DNA from: Pilimelia anulata
GTDB taxonomy: Bacteria > Actinomycetota > Actinomycetes > Mycobacteriales > Micromonosporaceae
Direction: 5' to 3'
Assembly: GCF_014647895.1 (NCBI RefSeq)
Contig: NZ_BMQB01000005.1
Location: forward strand, 248,001-312,000
Length of the DNA stretch: 64,000 nucleotides
The notes beneath the pieces were generated by a model. That model searched no databases. It saw nothing but the letters and a program-made list of their open reading frames with translations, and was not told the DNA's origin. A program made the position numbers and the translations under genes. Positions 51,069-60,032 of the stretch are shown here, in pieces (the stretch's first letter is position 1; every line of letters starts with the position of its first letter).

Positions 51069-51605
51069 ATGGGTAAGAACTCAGTCGAGGAGCAGGGCAG
51101 TCCGATCTTCCTCGTGGGCGCCGCCGTCGGCCTCTGCGCGCTCGGCCTCCTCGGGGTGATCACGCAGCAGGTGCGGCAGGCCCGGGCCACCGAGGCCGCC
51201 AGCACCGCCGCGCTCGCCACCGCCACCCCGGCGCAGCGGGTCACGATCCGGCCCGCGTCCCCGGTGGCCCGCGCCGCCGTCACCACCGCGCCGCCGGCCG
51301 TGCGCGGGGCCTCGGCCACGTACTACGCCGCGTGCTCCGCGGTCCGGGCGGCCGGGGTCGCGCCGCTGGGCCGGGCCGACCCGGGCTACCGCGAGCGGCT
51401 GGACACCGACGGCGACGGGCTGGCCTGCGAGGCCGGGCAGCCGCCGCGGCGGACCGTGCCCGCCGTCGACGGCGGCGGGGACCCGGCCGGCGGGCCGCCG
51501 CGCGCGACGGCCCGGCCGCGGCCGTCCGACCGCCCGCCGACGCCGCGCCCGACCGCCACCACCCGCCCCCAGCCGTCACCCACCGGCCCCCCGACCGGCG
51601 GCTGA
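51069..51605 (+). CDS. Membrane-anchored Excalibur calcium-binding protein
   Basis: 178 residues. One helix (IFLVGAAVGLCALGLLGVIT) anchors it. The Excalibur domain is at about residues 80-122: TYYAACSAVRAAGVAPLGRA and the calcium loop DTDGDGLACE with the cysteine pair. The tail from 125 is Pro/Arg/Thr-rich and would reach into the envelope. Excalibur domains bind calcium and often accompany secreted nucleases, one of which lies nearby. ATG 51069 follows GGGAT without a strong Shine-Dalgarno sequence. A hairpin terminator follows. Confidence 0.85.
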   Translation: MGKNSVEEQGSPIFLVGAAVGLCALGLLGVITQQVRQARATEAASTAALATATPAQRVTIRPASPVARAAVTTAPPAVRGASATYYAACSAVRAAGVAPLGRADPGYRERLDTDGDGLACEAGQPPRRTVPAVDGGGDPAGGPPRATARPRPSDRPPTPRPTATTRPQPSPTGPPTGG

Positions 51606-51650
51606 CCCGCCGCAGCCCACACCACCCCGACCACCCACTCCCGGGAGCGC

Positions 51651-51686
51651 CGACCGCCCGCCGCAGCGTGCGGCGGGCGGTCGTTT
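51651..51686. terminator. Perfect hairpin after the Excalibur gene
   Basis: CGACCGCCCGCCGCA at 51651-51665 pairs with 51669-51683 (15 bp, 3-nt loop) and is followed by TTT. Confidence 0.9.
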
Positions 51687-51734
51687 GCCATTCGCCCCGT
51701 CGGGTACGGCAGACAGGGACGAGAGGAGAACGGC

Positions 51735-52313
51735 ATGACAGGCCAGACACCGAACATCGGCGGCAAGCGGGTCGCCTTCCTGTTCACCGACGGCGTGGAG
51801 GAGAGCGAGTACGTCGCCCCCCGCGACGCCGTCGCCGCGGCCGGCGGCAAGCCCGAGCTGATCTCGCTGAAGCAGGGCCCGGTACAGGGGATGCGGCACA
51901 CCGAGAAGGGCGAGGTCTTCCAGGCGGACCTGGCCGTCGCCGACGCGGACCCGGCGGCGTACGACGCGCTGGTGCTGCCCGGCGGCGTGGCCAACCCGGA
52001 CCGGCTGCGCACCGACGAGAAGGCGGTCGCGTTCGTCCGGGCGTTCTTCGCCGCCGGCAAGCCGGTCGCGGCGATCTGCCACGGCCCGTGGACGCTGATC
52101 GAGGCGGACGCCGTCCGCGGCCGGACCGTCACCTCGTGGCCGAGCCTGCGCACGGACCTGCGCAACGCCGGCGCCACCTGGGTCGACGAGGAGGTGCACA
52201 CCGACTCGGGCCTGGTGACCAGCCGGAAGCCGGACGACCTCCCGGCGTTCTGCGCGAAGCTGGTCGAGGAGATCGCCGAGGGCCCGCACGCCAAGCAGCG
52301 CGTCAGCGCCTGA
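51735..52313 (+). CDS. DJ-1/PfpI family protein
   Basis: 192 residues. The nucleophile elbow is AAICHGPWTL with C115 and H116; an acidic partner lies in TDGVEESEYV (E22/E23), and VLPGGVANPDRL is the typical GG loop. Family members act as chaperone-like deglycases, proteases or stress proteins. The ATG at 51735 has GAGGAG upstream. It stands alone between two hairpins. Confidence 0.92.
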   Translation: MTGQTPNIGGKRVAFLFTDGVEESEYVAPRDAVAAAGGKPELISLKQGPVQGMRHTEKGEVFQADLAVADADPAAYDALVLPGGVANPDRLRTDEKAVAFVRAFFAAGKPVAAICHGPWTLIEADAVRGRTVTSWPSLRTDLRNAGATWVDEEVHTDSGLVTSRKPDDLPAFCAKLVEEIAEGPHAKQRVSA

Positions 52314-52327
52314 CGCCGAAGCCCCGA

Positions 52328-52376
52328 TGGCCCGGGGGCGCCGACCGCTCCCACCGCGGCCGGCGCCCCCGGGCCA
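52328..52376. terminator. Bidirectional hairpin between pfpI-like and MFS genes
   Basis: TGGCCCGGGGGCGCCG (52328-52343) pairs perfectly with 52361-52376 (16 bp, 17-nt loop) between convergent genes. Confidence 0.87.
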
Positions 52377-52384
52377 CCGGCGGG

Positions 52385-53668
52385 TCAGGGGGGTCCGGCC
52401 GCGCGCGCGGCCTCGGCCTCGGCCTTGTGCGCCAGGCCCGTCCGGGAGTCGTACCGCAGGAAGCGCGGCAGCGCCGCGGCCAGCGCGGCCGTACCGGCGA
52501 CGCAGAGCACGCCGCCCCAGACGATCGAGCCGCTGATCCCCGTCCACTTCGCCATCAGGCCCGCGCGGACGTGGCCGAGCAGCGGGCCGGACGTGTACGA
52601 GATCATTTCGATCCCGGCCAGCCGGCCGCGCAGGTGGTCGGGGATGGTCTGGTTCCAGATGCTCATCCGGAACAGGCCGGAGACCATGTCGGCGGCGCCG
52701 GCGAACGCCAGGCAGCCGACCGTGACCCAGAGCAGCGAGGTCAGCCCGGCGCCGACGATGCCCAGCCCCCAGGCGCCGGCGGCGACCAGCACCATCAGCC
52801 CGTGCCGGCGGATCCGGCCGGTCCAGCCCGAGGTCAGCGTGGCCAGCAGCGAGCCGACCGCGGGCGCGGCGTACAGCAGGCCGAGCACCTTGGGGCCGCC
52901 CATCTTGTCGGCCAGGAACGGGTACAGCGCCGAGGGCATCCCGAAGAACATCGCGTTGATGTCCACCAGGTACGAGCCGAGCAGCTCGGGGCGGCTGCGG
53001 GCGTACCGCAGGCCCTCCACGACCGTGCGCAGCGACGGGCGGTCGGCGTGCGGCGGCGGCGGGACGCCGCGCATCAGCGCCAGCAGCACCAGGGACACCG
53101 CGAACGTGCCCAGGTCGACGGCGAACACCCAGGCCAGGTCCAGCGAGGCGATGAGGATGCCGGCCAGGCCGGGCCCGGCCAGCGAGGCGATCTGCATCCG
53201 GAGGGAGTTGAGGGCGCTCGCCGCGGGTATGAGATCGGGGCCGACGATCCGGGGGACCATGCCCTCCAGCGCCGGCCGCTGGACGCCGTCCACCGCGGCG
53301 CCGAGCGCGGCCACGACGTACAGCAGCCACAGGCTCGGCCGGTCGGACAGCGCGTTGACCAGCAGGACGCCGGTCAGCAGGGTGAGCGCCAACTCGCCGA
53401 CCAGCACCAGCCGGCGCCGGTCGAAGTAGTCGGCCAGCGCCCCGCCGACCAGGTCCATGATCAGGATGGGGACCAGCTCGCAGACGCCCAGCAGGCCGAC
53501 GAGCAGGGGATCCTTCGTGATCGTGGCCACCTGGTACGGGACCGTCACATAGGTGATGAACGACCCCACGCCCGAGATCGCCGACGCGGCGTACAGGAAC
53601 CGGAACTGCGGGATGTGACGCAGCGGACGAACGTCCAGGGCCAGGCGTCGCCAGCGGGAAGAGGTCAC
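52385..53668 (-). CDS. MFS transporter (EntS-like)
   Basis: 427 residues, 12 predicted helices. The loop GGALADYFDRRRLVLVGELA matches the MFS signature between helices 2 and 3; SGWTGRIRRHGLMVLV is the repeat in the second half. The pattern resembles EntS-type exporters of siderophores or drugs, but the substrate is not evident. GTG 53668. It is divergent from the DHA2 exporter with an 82-bp gap that probably holds both promoters. Confidence 0.85.
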   Translation of the reverse strand: MTSSRWRRLALDVRPLRHIPQFRFLYAASAISGVGSFITYVTVPYQVATITKDPLLVGLLGVCELVPILIMDLVGGALADYFDRRRLVLVGELALTLLTGVLLVNALSDRPSLWLLYVVAALGAAVDGVQRPALEGMVPRIVGPDLIPAASALNSLRMQIASLAGPGLAGILIASLDLAWVFAVDLGTFAVSLVLLALMRGVPPPPHADRPSLRTVVEGLRYARSRPELLGSYLVDINAMFFGMPSALYPFLADKMGGPKVLGLLYAAPAVGSLLATLTSGWTGRIRRHGLMVLVAAGAWGLGIVGAGLTSLLWVTVGCLAFAGAADMVSGLFRMSIWNQTIPDHLRGRLAGIEMISYTSGPLLGHVRAGLMAKWTGISGSIVWGGVLCVAGTAALAAALPRFLRYDSRTGLAHKAEAEAARAAGPP

Positions 53669-53750
53669 GTACGGTGAGTTTGCTGGACGGAGCGCGCGCC
53701 GTCGAGACGTTTATCCGCGTGCCTCCGGTCGGCCCGACGAACGGAGTGCC

Positions 53751-55367
53751 ATGACCGCGGTCGCCGCAGCGCACGGGCAGCGCAGCTCGCTCAGCCACCG
53801 GCAGATCCTGCTGCTGATGTCCGGCCTGATGATGGGCATGCTGCTCGCCGCGCTGGACCAGACCATCGTCGGCACCGCCCTGCCGACCATCGTGGGCCAG
53901 CTCGGCGGCATCGAGCACTACTCGTGGGTGGTGACGGCGTACCTGCTGGCCTCGACGGCGTCGACGCCGCTGTACGGCAAGATCTCCGACCTGTACGGCC
54001 GCCGCCCGGTCTTCCTGTTCGCCATCGTGACGTTCCTGGTCGGCTCGGCGCTGGCCGGCGCGGCGCAGGACATGACCCAGTTGATCATCACTCGGGGCAT
54101 CCAGGGGGTCGGCGCGGGCGGGCTCATGACGCTCGCCTTCACGATCATCTCGGACGTGGTGGCGCCGCGCGAGCGCGGCCGGTACCAGGGCCTGTTCGGG
54201 GCGGTGTTCGGCATCGCCTCGGTGGCCGGGCCGCTGGCCGGCGGGTACTTCGCCGAGCACGACTGGCGCTGGATCTTCTACCTGAACGTCCCGCTGGGCC
54301 TGCTCGCGATCGTCGTCTGCTACAAGGTCATGCGGCTGATCCCGTTCACCAAGCGCCCGCACACGATCGACTGGTGGGGCGCCGGGCTGCTGGTGGCCGG
54401 GGTGAGCTGCGTGCTGCTGGGGCTGTCCTGGGGCGGCAACGAGTACGCCTGGGGCTCGCCGACGATCCTCGGCCTGCTCGCCGCCGGGGCGGTGCTGACC
54501 GTGCTGTTCCTGCGCCAGGAGCGGCGGGTCGACGAGCCGATCCTGCCGCTGCGGCTGTTCCGGCACCGGACGTTCGCGCTGGCCAACGCGGCCGGGTTCG
54601 TGTTCGGCCTGGCGATGTTCGGGTCGATCATCTTCGTGCCGCTGTACCTCCAGATCGTCAAGGGGGCCACGCCCGCGCGCAGCGGCCTGCTGATGCTGCC
54701 GATGATGGCCGGCATCATCGCCACCTCGGTGCTGTCCGGGCGGCTGATCAGCAAGCTGGGCCGGTACAAGTGGTTCCCGGTGGCCGGCTCGGCGATCATG
54801 ATCGTCGGGATGCTGATCCTCAGCCGACTGGAGGTCGGCTCGACGCTGGTCGAGGCGTCCATCGGCATGATCGTCGTCGGCGTCGGGATGGGCCTGTGCA
54901 TGCAGGCGCTGATCCTGGCCGTGCAGAACGCGGTGGAGAAGCGCGACCTCGGCGCCGCCACCTCGGCCGCCACGTTCTTCCGGACGATGGGCGGCTCGTT
55001 CGGCGTGGCGATCCTCGGCGCGGTCCTGGCCGCCCGGCTGGGCGTGGAGATGGCCGCGAACAAGGCCGCCCTGCTGGCGAAGCTGCCGCAGGCCGCGGGC
55101 GCGATGGGCGGGCTGCGGGACATCTCGATCAACGACCCGGCCAGCATCCGGGCGCTGCCGGTACCGGTCCGGGAGCTGATCCAGGCCAGCTTCGTCTCGG
55201 CGCTCCAGACGGTGTTCACGGTGACAGCAGTGATCACGATCGCCGCGTTCGTGCTGACCCTGCTGATGCCGGACGTCGAGCTGCGCGGGCCGGCACCCGA
55301 GCCGGCGGCGGAGGGGCCGGAGGACGCCGCCGCCGACATGGAGGCGAAGACCCAAACGATGATCTAG
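53751..55367 (+). CDS. DHA2 family multidrug exporter (14 TM)
   Basis: 538 residues with 14 predicted helices. DHA2/EmrB signatures: LDQTIVGTALPTIVGQLGGI at helix 1, PLYGKISDLYGRRPVFLFAI in loop 2-3, and GAVFGIASVAGPLAGGYFAE. Such antiporters export lipophilic drugs or antiseptics with protons. ATG 53751. The acidic C-terminus (EPAAEGPEDAAADME) is hydrophilic. It is convergent with ku, separated by a hairpin. Confidence 0.93.
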   Translation: MTAVAAAHGQRSSLSHRQILLLMSGLMMGMLLAALDQTIVGTALPTIVGQLGGIEHYSWVVTAYLLASTASTPLYGKISDLYGRRPVFLFAIVTFLVGSALAGAAQDMTQLIITRGIQGVGAGGLMTLAFTIISDVVAPRERGRYQGLFGAVFGIASVAGPLAGGYFAEHDWRWIFYLNVPLGLLAIVVCYKVMRLIPFTKRPHTIDWWGAGLLVAGVSCVLLGLSWGGNEYAWGSPTILGLLAAGAVLTVLFLRQERRVDEPILPLRLFRHRTFALANAAGFVFGLAMFGSIIFVPLYLQIVKGATPARSGLLMLPMMAGIIATSVLSGRLISKLGRYKWFPVAGSAIMIVGMLILSRLEVGSTLVEASIGMIVVGVGMGLCMQALILAVQNAVEKRDLGAATSAATFFRTMGGSFGVAILGAVLAARLGVEMAANKAALLAKLPQAAGAMGGLRDISINDPASIRALPVPVRELIQASFVSALQTVFTVTAVITIAAFVLTLLMPDVELRGPAPEPAAEGPEDAAADMEAKTQTMI

Positions 55368-55381
55368 CCGACACGACGCGA

Positions 55382-55412
55382 CGCTACCCACGCCGGACCG
55401 GCGCGGGTAGCG
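55382..55412. terminator. Hairpin between DHA2 exporter and ku
   Basis: CGCTACCC-A-CGCCGG pairs with CCGGCG-C-GGGTAGCG (one A-C mismatch). Confidence 0.75.
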
Positions 55413-55413
55413 G

Positions 55414-56373
55414 TCAGGCGGTCTTGCGGGGGCGGGTGGTCTTCTTCGCCGGCTTCTTGGCGGGCGCCTTCTTCGCCGCCTTCGCCGGCTTCTCCGCCGC
55501 GGGCTCGTCGGCCACCCGCAGGTGCGACCGGTCGCCGCCCGCCGCCTTCTTCGCCGGCGCCCGCTTGCGCGCCGGCCGCTCCGCCGGCTCCTCGCCGCGG
55601 GCCGCCTTCGCCCGCTCCACCGACGCCTTGAGCGCGGCCATCAGGTCGATCGCCGGCGCCGGCGCTGCCTCGGGCTCCTCGGCCCGGCCGACCTCCCGGC
55701 CGGCGAGCTTGGCGTCGATGACCTCCTGGAGCGCGGCCCGGTAGTCGTCGGTGTACTCGTCGGGGCGGAACTCGCCGTCCATCGAGTCGACCAGCGAGGA
55801 CGCCATCGCCAGCTCCTGCGGCCGGACCCGGATGTCGTCGTCGAGGAAGCCGAACGACGGCGCGCGGACCTCGTCCGGCCAGAGCATCGTGTTCAGGACG
55901 AGGACGCCGTCGCGCACCCGCAGCGTGGCGAGCTGCTCGCGCTGGCGCAGCGCCACCTTGACGATCGCCACCCGCTCGGCGTCGGCGAGCGCCTCGCGCA
56001 GCAGCACGTACGGCTTGGCGGCGCTGCCCTCGGGTTCGAGGTAGTACGCCTTGGCGTACAGGATCGGGTCGACCTGGTCGGCCGGCACGAACCGGAGCAC
56101 GTCGATCGCCCGCGAGGTGGACAGCGGCAGGTCGGCGAAGTCGTCGTCGGTGAGGATGACCATCTCGCCGCCGCCGGCGTCGTAGCCCTTGGCGATCTCG
56201 TCGTACGTGACCTCGGCGCCGCAGGTCTGGCAGGTCCGTTTGTACCGGATCCGGCCGCCGTCGGCGGCGTGCACCTGGTGGAAGCGGATGTCCTTTTCCT
56301 CGGTGGCCGAGTACAGCTTCACCCCGATCGAGACCAGCCCGAACGAGACCGCGCCCTTCCAGATCGCGCGCAT
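55414..56373 (-). CDS. ku: Non-homologous end joining protein Ku
   Basis: 319 residues. Bacterial Ku binds DNA ends as a homodimer and recruits LigD. The core is typical: MRAIWKGAVSFGLVSIGVKL, IRYKRTCQTCGAEVTYDEIA with the Cys pair, ILTDDDFADLPLSTSRAIDV and EFRPDEYTDDYRAALQEVID. After residue 230 comes an extended basic tail of Lys/Ala/Pro repeats (PARKRAPAKKAAGG, AKKAPAKKPAKKTTRPRKTA), as in actinobacterial Ku, thought to aid DNA binding. It is divergent from the ligD ligase gene, with a 68-bp promoter region between. Confidence 0.95.
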   Translation of the reverse strand: MRAIWKGAVSFGLVSIGVKLYSATEEKDIRFHQVHAADGGRIRYKRTCQTCGAEVTYDEIAKGYDAGGGEMVILTDDDFADLPLSTSRAIDVLRFVPADQVDPILYAKAYYLEPEGSAAKPYVLLREALADAERVAIVKVALRQREQLATLRVRDGVLVLNTMLWPDEVRAPSFGFLDDDIRVRPQELAMASSLVDSMDGEFRPDEYTDDYRAALQEVIDAKLAGREVGRAEEPEAAPAPAIDLMAALKASVERAKAARGEEPAERPARKRAPAKKAAGGDRSHLRVADEPAAEKPAKAAKKAPAKKPAKKTTRPRKTA

Positions 56374-56428
56374 GCCGTACTCCCTACCCGAAGATCGCGG
56401 CCGATCACCGACGGCCGCCCCCGATGTC

Positions 56429-56434
56429 TAGCAT
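56429..56434 (+). promoter_or_regulatory. -10 element of a leaderless ligD ligase transcript
   Basis: TAGCAT at 56429-56434 is followed by 7 nt and then GTG 56442, the classic arrangement of an actinobacterial leaderless gene. No clear -35 is seen. Confidence 0.5.
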
Positions 56435-56441
56435 GACCAGG

Positions 56442-57386
56442 GTGTCCGCCGGTCCGATTCGTCCGATGCTGGCCGCTACCGGTGTGATGCCGGTAGGGGC
56501 GCAGTGGGCGTACGAGTTCAAGTGGGACGGGGTCCGCGCGGTCGCCGTCGCGGCCGGCGGGCGGCTGCGGCTGTGGGCGCGCAGCGGGGCGGAGATCAGC
56601 GTCGCGTACCCCGAGCTGGCGCCGCTGGCGGGCGCGCTGCCGGACGACACCGTGCTGGACGGGGAGATCATCACGCTGGACGCCGCCGGCGCGCCGAGCT
56701 TCGTGGCGCTGGCCGAGCGGATGCACGTCCGCGACCCCGCCCGCGCCGCCGCGCTCGCGGCGACCCGGCCCGTGACGTACATGATCTTCGACGTGCTGCG
56801 GCTCGGCGGCGCGGACGCGACCGGGCGGCCGTACGACGAGCGGCGGGCCCTGCTGGACGCGCTCGCCCCGGCCGGGTCGCACTGGGTCGCGCCGCCGTCC
56901 TTCGCCGACGGGGAGGCCACCGCGGCGGCCGCCCGCGAGCACGGGCTGGAGGGCATCGTGGCCAAGCGCCGGACCGCCCCGTACCGGCCCGGCCTGCGCA
57001 CCGGCGACTGGGTGAAGCTCAAGTGGGAGGCCACCGACGACTTCGTCGTCGGCGGCTGGCGCCCCGGCGCCCGGGCCATCGGCGCCCTGCTGCTCGGCGA
57101 TCCCGGGCCGGGCGGGCTGCGGTACCGGGGGCGGTGCGGCGGCGGGATCAGCGCCGCGGCCGAGCGGGACCTGCTCGCGGTCCTGGAGCCGCTGCGCCAG
57201 GCGGCGAGCCCGTTCCTGGACGTGCCGGCGCCGGACGCCCGCGGCGCGGTCTGGACCCGGCCGGCGGTCGTGGTCGAGGTCCGGTACGCCCACCGCACCC
57301 CGGACGGCCGCCTCCGCTTCCCCCGCTACCTGCGCCGCCGCCCCGACCTCACCCCGCCCGCCGCCGAGTCGGGCGCGGGGTCGTGA
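56442..57386 (+). CDS. ligD: ATP-dependent DNA ligase (LigD ligase domain)
   Basis: 314 residues. The nucleotidyl-transferase motif is EFKWDGVRAVA (Lys accepts AMP), with DGEIITLDAAGAPSF (motif III/IIIa region), GLEGIVAKRRTAPY (motif IV) and WVKLKWE (motif V). The OB domain with GGWRPGARAIGALLLG follows. The enzyme seals breaks in non-homologous end joining with Ku. GTG 56442 is chosen from the leaderless promoter; ATGs at 56424 and 56433 are in frame. It overlaps the polymerase gene by 4 bp (GTGA). The domains usually fused in LigD are split here, and no 3'-phosphoesterase domain is encoded nearby. Confidence 0.92.
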   Translation: MSAGPIRPMLAATGVMPVGAQWAYEFKWDGVRAVAVAAGGRLRLWARSGAEISVAYPELAPLAGALPDDTVLDGEIITLDAAGAPSFVALAERMHVRDPARAAALAATRPVTYMIFDVLRLGGADATGRPYDERRALLDALAPAGSHWVAPPSFADGEATAAAAREHGLEGIVAKRRTAPYRPGLRTGDWVKLKWEATDDFVVGGWRPGARAIGALLLGDPGPGGLRYRGRCGGGISAAAERDLLAVLEPLRQAASPFLDVPAPDARGAVWTRPAVVVEVRYAHRTPDGRLRFPRYLRRRPDLTPPAAESGAGS

Positions 57387-58300
57387 GTCCCGCGGCCGAG
57401 CCGGCGCGGGTCCGGGTGCGGGTCGAGGACCGGGAGCTGGAGCTGTCCAACCTCGACAAGGTGCTGTACCCGGCGACCGGCTTCACCAAGGGCGAGGTGA
57501 TCCACTACTACACCGCGGTGGCCCCCGTCCTGCTGCCGCACCTGCGCGACCGCGCGCTCACCCGCATCCGCTACCCCGACGGCGTGGACGCGAACTCGTT
57601 CTTCGAGAAGAACGCCCCGGCCGCCACCCCGGACTGGGTCCGCACCGAGACCCTGCCCGCGCCCGGCTCGACGCTGGGCCGGGCCACCGTGGACTACGTG
57701 GTCGCCGACGACCTGCCGACGCTGGTCTGGCTGGCCAACCTCGCCGCGATCGAGCTGCACACCCCGCAGTGGCGGGTCGGCGGCGACCCGGACCTGCTGG
57801 TCATCGACCTGGACCCCGGCGCGCCGGCCGGGCTGCCCGAGTGCGCCCGGGTCGCGCTGGCGGTCACCGAGCGGCTGGCCGCGGACGGGCTGGCCGCGCT
57901 GCCGAAGCTGTCCGGCCGCAAGGGCATGCAGCTCGCCGCCGCCGTCTCCGGCACGCAGCCGGCGGACGTGGTCTCGGCGTACGTGAGGGGTGTCGCCGAG
58001 GAGCTGGCCCGGCGGCGGCCGGGTGAGGTGACCGCCGCGATGGCCAAGCGGGTGCGCGGCGGGCGGGTGTTCCTGGACTGGAGCCAGAACAACGCCGCCA
58101 AGACGACAGTGGCGCCGTACTCGCTGCGGGCCGGGCCGGCGCCGGCGGTCTCGGCGCCGCTGACCGCGGCCGAGCTGGCCGCGCTGGCCGACGGCAGCGC
58201 GCCGCCGCGGCCGGTCGGGCCGGGGGAGGCGCTGGACCGGGCGGCGGGCGGCGACCTGTGGGCGGCGCTGCTGGAACCAGGGCCGCCGGTGCCGATCTGA
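57383..58300 (+). CDS. LigD-type primase/polymerase domain protein
   Basis: 305 residues, archaeo-eukaryotic primase-like PolDom. LELSNLDKVLYPATGFTKGE is the typical start; DVIHYYTAVAPVLLPHLRDR follows, and the catalytic metal motif is LLVIDLDPG. LPKLSGRKGMQLA and FLDWSQNNAAKTTVAPYSLR are conserved C-terminal blocks. It fills gaps with ribonucleotides during end joining. The GTG overlaps the ligase stop by 4 bp, so it is coupled with it. No ligase or nuclease domain is fused. Confidence 0.93.
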   Translation: MSPAAEPARVRVRVEDRELELSNLDKVLYPATGFTKGEVIHYYTAVAPVLLPHLRDRALTRIRYPDGVDANSFFEKNAPAATPDWVRTETLPAPGSTLGRATVDYVVADDLPTLVWLANLAAIELHTPQWRVGGDPDLLVIDLDPGAPAGLPECARVALAVTERLAADGLAALPKLSGRKGMQLAAAVSGTQPADVVSAYVRGVAEELARRRPGEVTAAMAKRVRGGRVFLDWSQNNAAKTTVAPYSLRAGPAPAVSAPLTAAELAALADGSAPPRPVGPGEALDRAAGGDLWAALLEPGPPVPI

Positions 58301-58420
58301 CCAGCCGTTCGGGCCGGTCAGCGGGCCGATGGGCCATTCAGCAGCCTCGATGCCCGTGCTTGAATGTGGCGTCCCGATGATCATGTCGGCGGCACCCGCA
58401 CCGGAGAGACGAGCACCCGC

Positions 58421-59035
58421 ATGCGCATCCTGCTGGCCACCACCATCACCGCCGCCCTCCTCGCCGGGCTCGCCGGCCCCGCGGCCGCCGCGCCCCGCCG
58501 GGACGACCCGACGTACGGGATCGACGTGCAGAAGGTCGGCGGCACCGGCTGCCGGCAGAAGGACACCGTGATCGTGCTGTCGAACGACAACATGGCGATG
58601 ACGGTCATGTACTCCGGGTACGCCACCCAGCTCGGCAAGAAGGCCAAGGCCGCGCACAAGGAGTGCCGGATCAAGCTGAAGCTGCGGGCGCCCAAGGGCA
58701 GCCGGTACTCGGTCACCGGGGTGTACCAGCGCGGCTTCGCCGACATCGCGACCGGCGCCGCGGGGACGTTCACCGCCGCGTACGGGCACCCGAACAGCAA
58801 GCCCGTCTACGCCAACACCCGCCGGTTCACCCCGCAGCCGGCCGCCGTCTGGCAGGACAACACGCCGGCCGACCTGGACTGGTCGCCGTGCGAGGAGAAA
58901 AAGGTGTTCCTCATCGACACCGACCTGGACCTCAAGGGCAAGGGCGCCGAGGCCAAGGACAGCTCGCTGACGCTGGACTCCAGCGACGCCGACGTGGCCA
59001 CCCGGTTCAGCCTGCGCTGGGAGAAGTGCCGCTGA
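58421..59035 (+). CDS. DUF4360-like secreted protein 2
   Basis: 204 residues. Signal peptide MRILLATTITAALLAGLAGP with cleavage near AAAAPRR. Mature part: IDVQKVGGTGCRQKDTVIVL, then KECRIKLKLRAPKGSRYSVT with the second cysteine, ADIATGAAGTF, and PCEEKKVF plus the final WEKCR as further cysteines. The order and spacing match protein 1 (45398) and protein 3 (59191), which is 155 bp downstream. A conserved PxxVWQDNTPADLDW segment is shared with protein 3. Not in an operon with ligD (120-bp gap). Confidence 0.82.
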   Translation: MRILLATTITAALLAGLAGPAAAAPRRDDPTYGIDVQKVGGTGCRQKDTVIVLSNDNMAMTVMYSGYATQLGKKAKAAHKECRIKLKLRAPKGSRYSVTGVYQRGFADIATGAAGTFTAAYGHPNSKPVYANTRRFTPQPAAVWQDNTPADLDWSPCEEKKVFLIDTDLDLKGKGAEAKDSSLTLDSSDADVATRFSLRWEKCR

Positions 59036-59190
59036 TCGGGTGGTCGATCGGTCACCGGCCGGGCCCCTTCGTCCGATACGCCACAGCCGGGGTCGGCCCG
59101 CTGTCGCCCGGGCGGGGCAGCCGGGGCTGATCCGCGCCCGCCCGCGATCATGTTACGAAGTGTTCTTCCGCGATTACCGAGGGAGAACAC

Positions 59191-59829
59191 ATGCAGCTCG
59201 CCACCCGCGCCGCCGCGGTCTGCGCCGCGACGGCCGCGGTCGTCGCCGTCGCCGCGCCCGCCGCCGCCGGCCCGGACCGCCGGGGACCGGACCGGACCCC
59301 GCGCCCGTACGGCATCGAGGTCCTCGACCTGCGCGGCTCGGGCTGCGCCGACGACACCGCGACGGTGTCGCTGTCCAACGACAACCTGGCGCTGACCGTG
59401 GTCTACGGCGACTACTCCGTCGAGCTGGCCGCCGGGCAGCGCCGGGCGCGCAAGGACTGCCACATCTCGCTGCGGGTCCGTTCGCCGCGCGGCACCCAGT
59501 ACGCGATCTCCTCGGTCGACCAGCGCGGCTTCGCCGACCTGGCCGGGCCGGTCCGCGGCCGGTTCACCGCCGACTACCACTACGCCCGCGGCCGGACCGT
59601 GTACCGGACCGCCAGGAACTTCGCCCCGCCGGTCACCGACATCTGGCAGGACACCGCGTCCGACCTGCGGTACTCGCGGTGCGGCGAGGACCGGCCGCTG
59701 CACCTCGACTCGTCGATCGAGCTGTGGGGGCGGGGCTCGGACGCGGCCACGTCGTTCCTCGCCATCGACACCACGGACGCCGACGCGGCGGCGACGACGT
59801 TCGGGCTGCGCTGGCGCCACTGCCGATAA
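59191..59829 (+). CDS. DUF4360-like secreted protein 3
   Basis: 212 residues. Signal peptide MQLATRAAAVCAATAAVVAV with cleavage near AAPAAAG. IEVLDLRGSGCADDTATVSL carries the G-S-G-C motif, followed by ARKDCHISLRVRSPRGTQYA, VDQRGFADLAGPVRGRFTAD and WQDTASDLRYSRCGEDRP. The closing GLRWRHCR aligns with SLRWEKCR of protein 2. Its closest relative is therefore protein 2, so they are likely a tandem duplication. GAGGGAG precedes the ATG by 7 nt. Confidence 0.82.
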   Translation: MQLATRAAAVCAATAAVVAVAAPAAAGPDRRGPDRTPRPYGIEVLDLRGSGCADDTATVSLSNDNLALTVVYGDYSVELAAGQRRARKDCHISLRVRSPRGTQYAISSVDQRGFADLAGPVRGRFTADYHYARGRTVYRTARNFAPPVTDIWQDTASDLRYSRCGEDRPLHLDSSIELWGRGSDAATSFLAIDTTDADAAATTFGLRWRHCR

Positions 59830-60032
59830 CCGCCGGCCGGCCGGAAAACCGGATATCACGGATGTACGTATTCGGCCGACTAATAGGTCTGGGATAGGGC
59901 GGATTTATCCGGCGAACGGCGCCGGCGGCGATGCGCATCGCGCGCAAAGGCGCATCGGTGATCGACAATGCCCTCGCGTTTCGTGAAGGATGGCGTGACT
60001 TTCCGTTCACGACATTGGGAGGGTACCCACTG

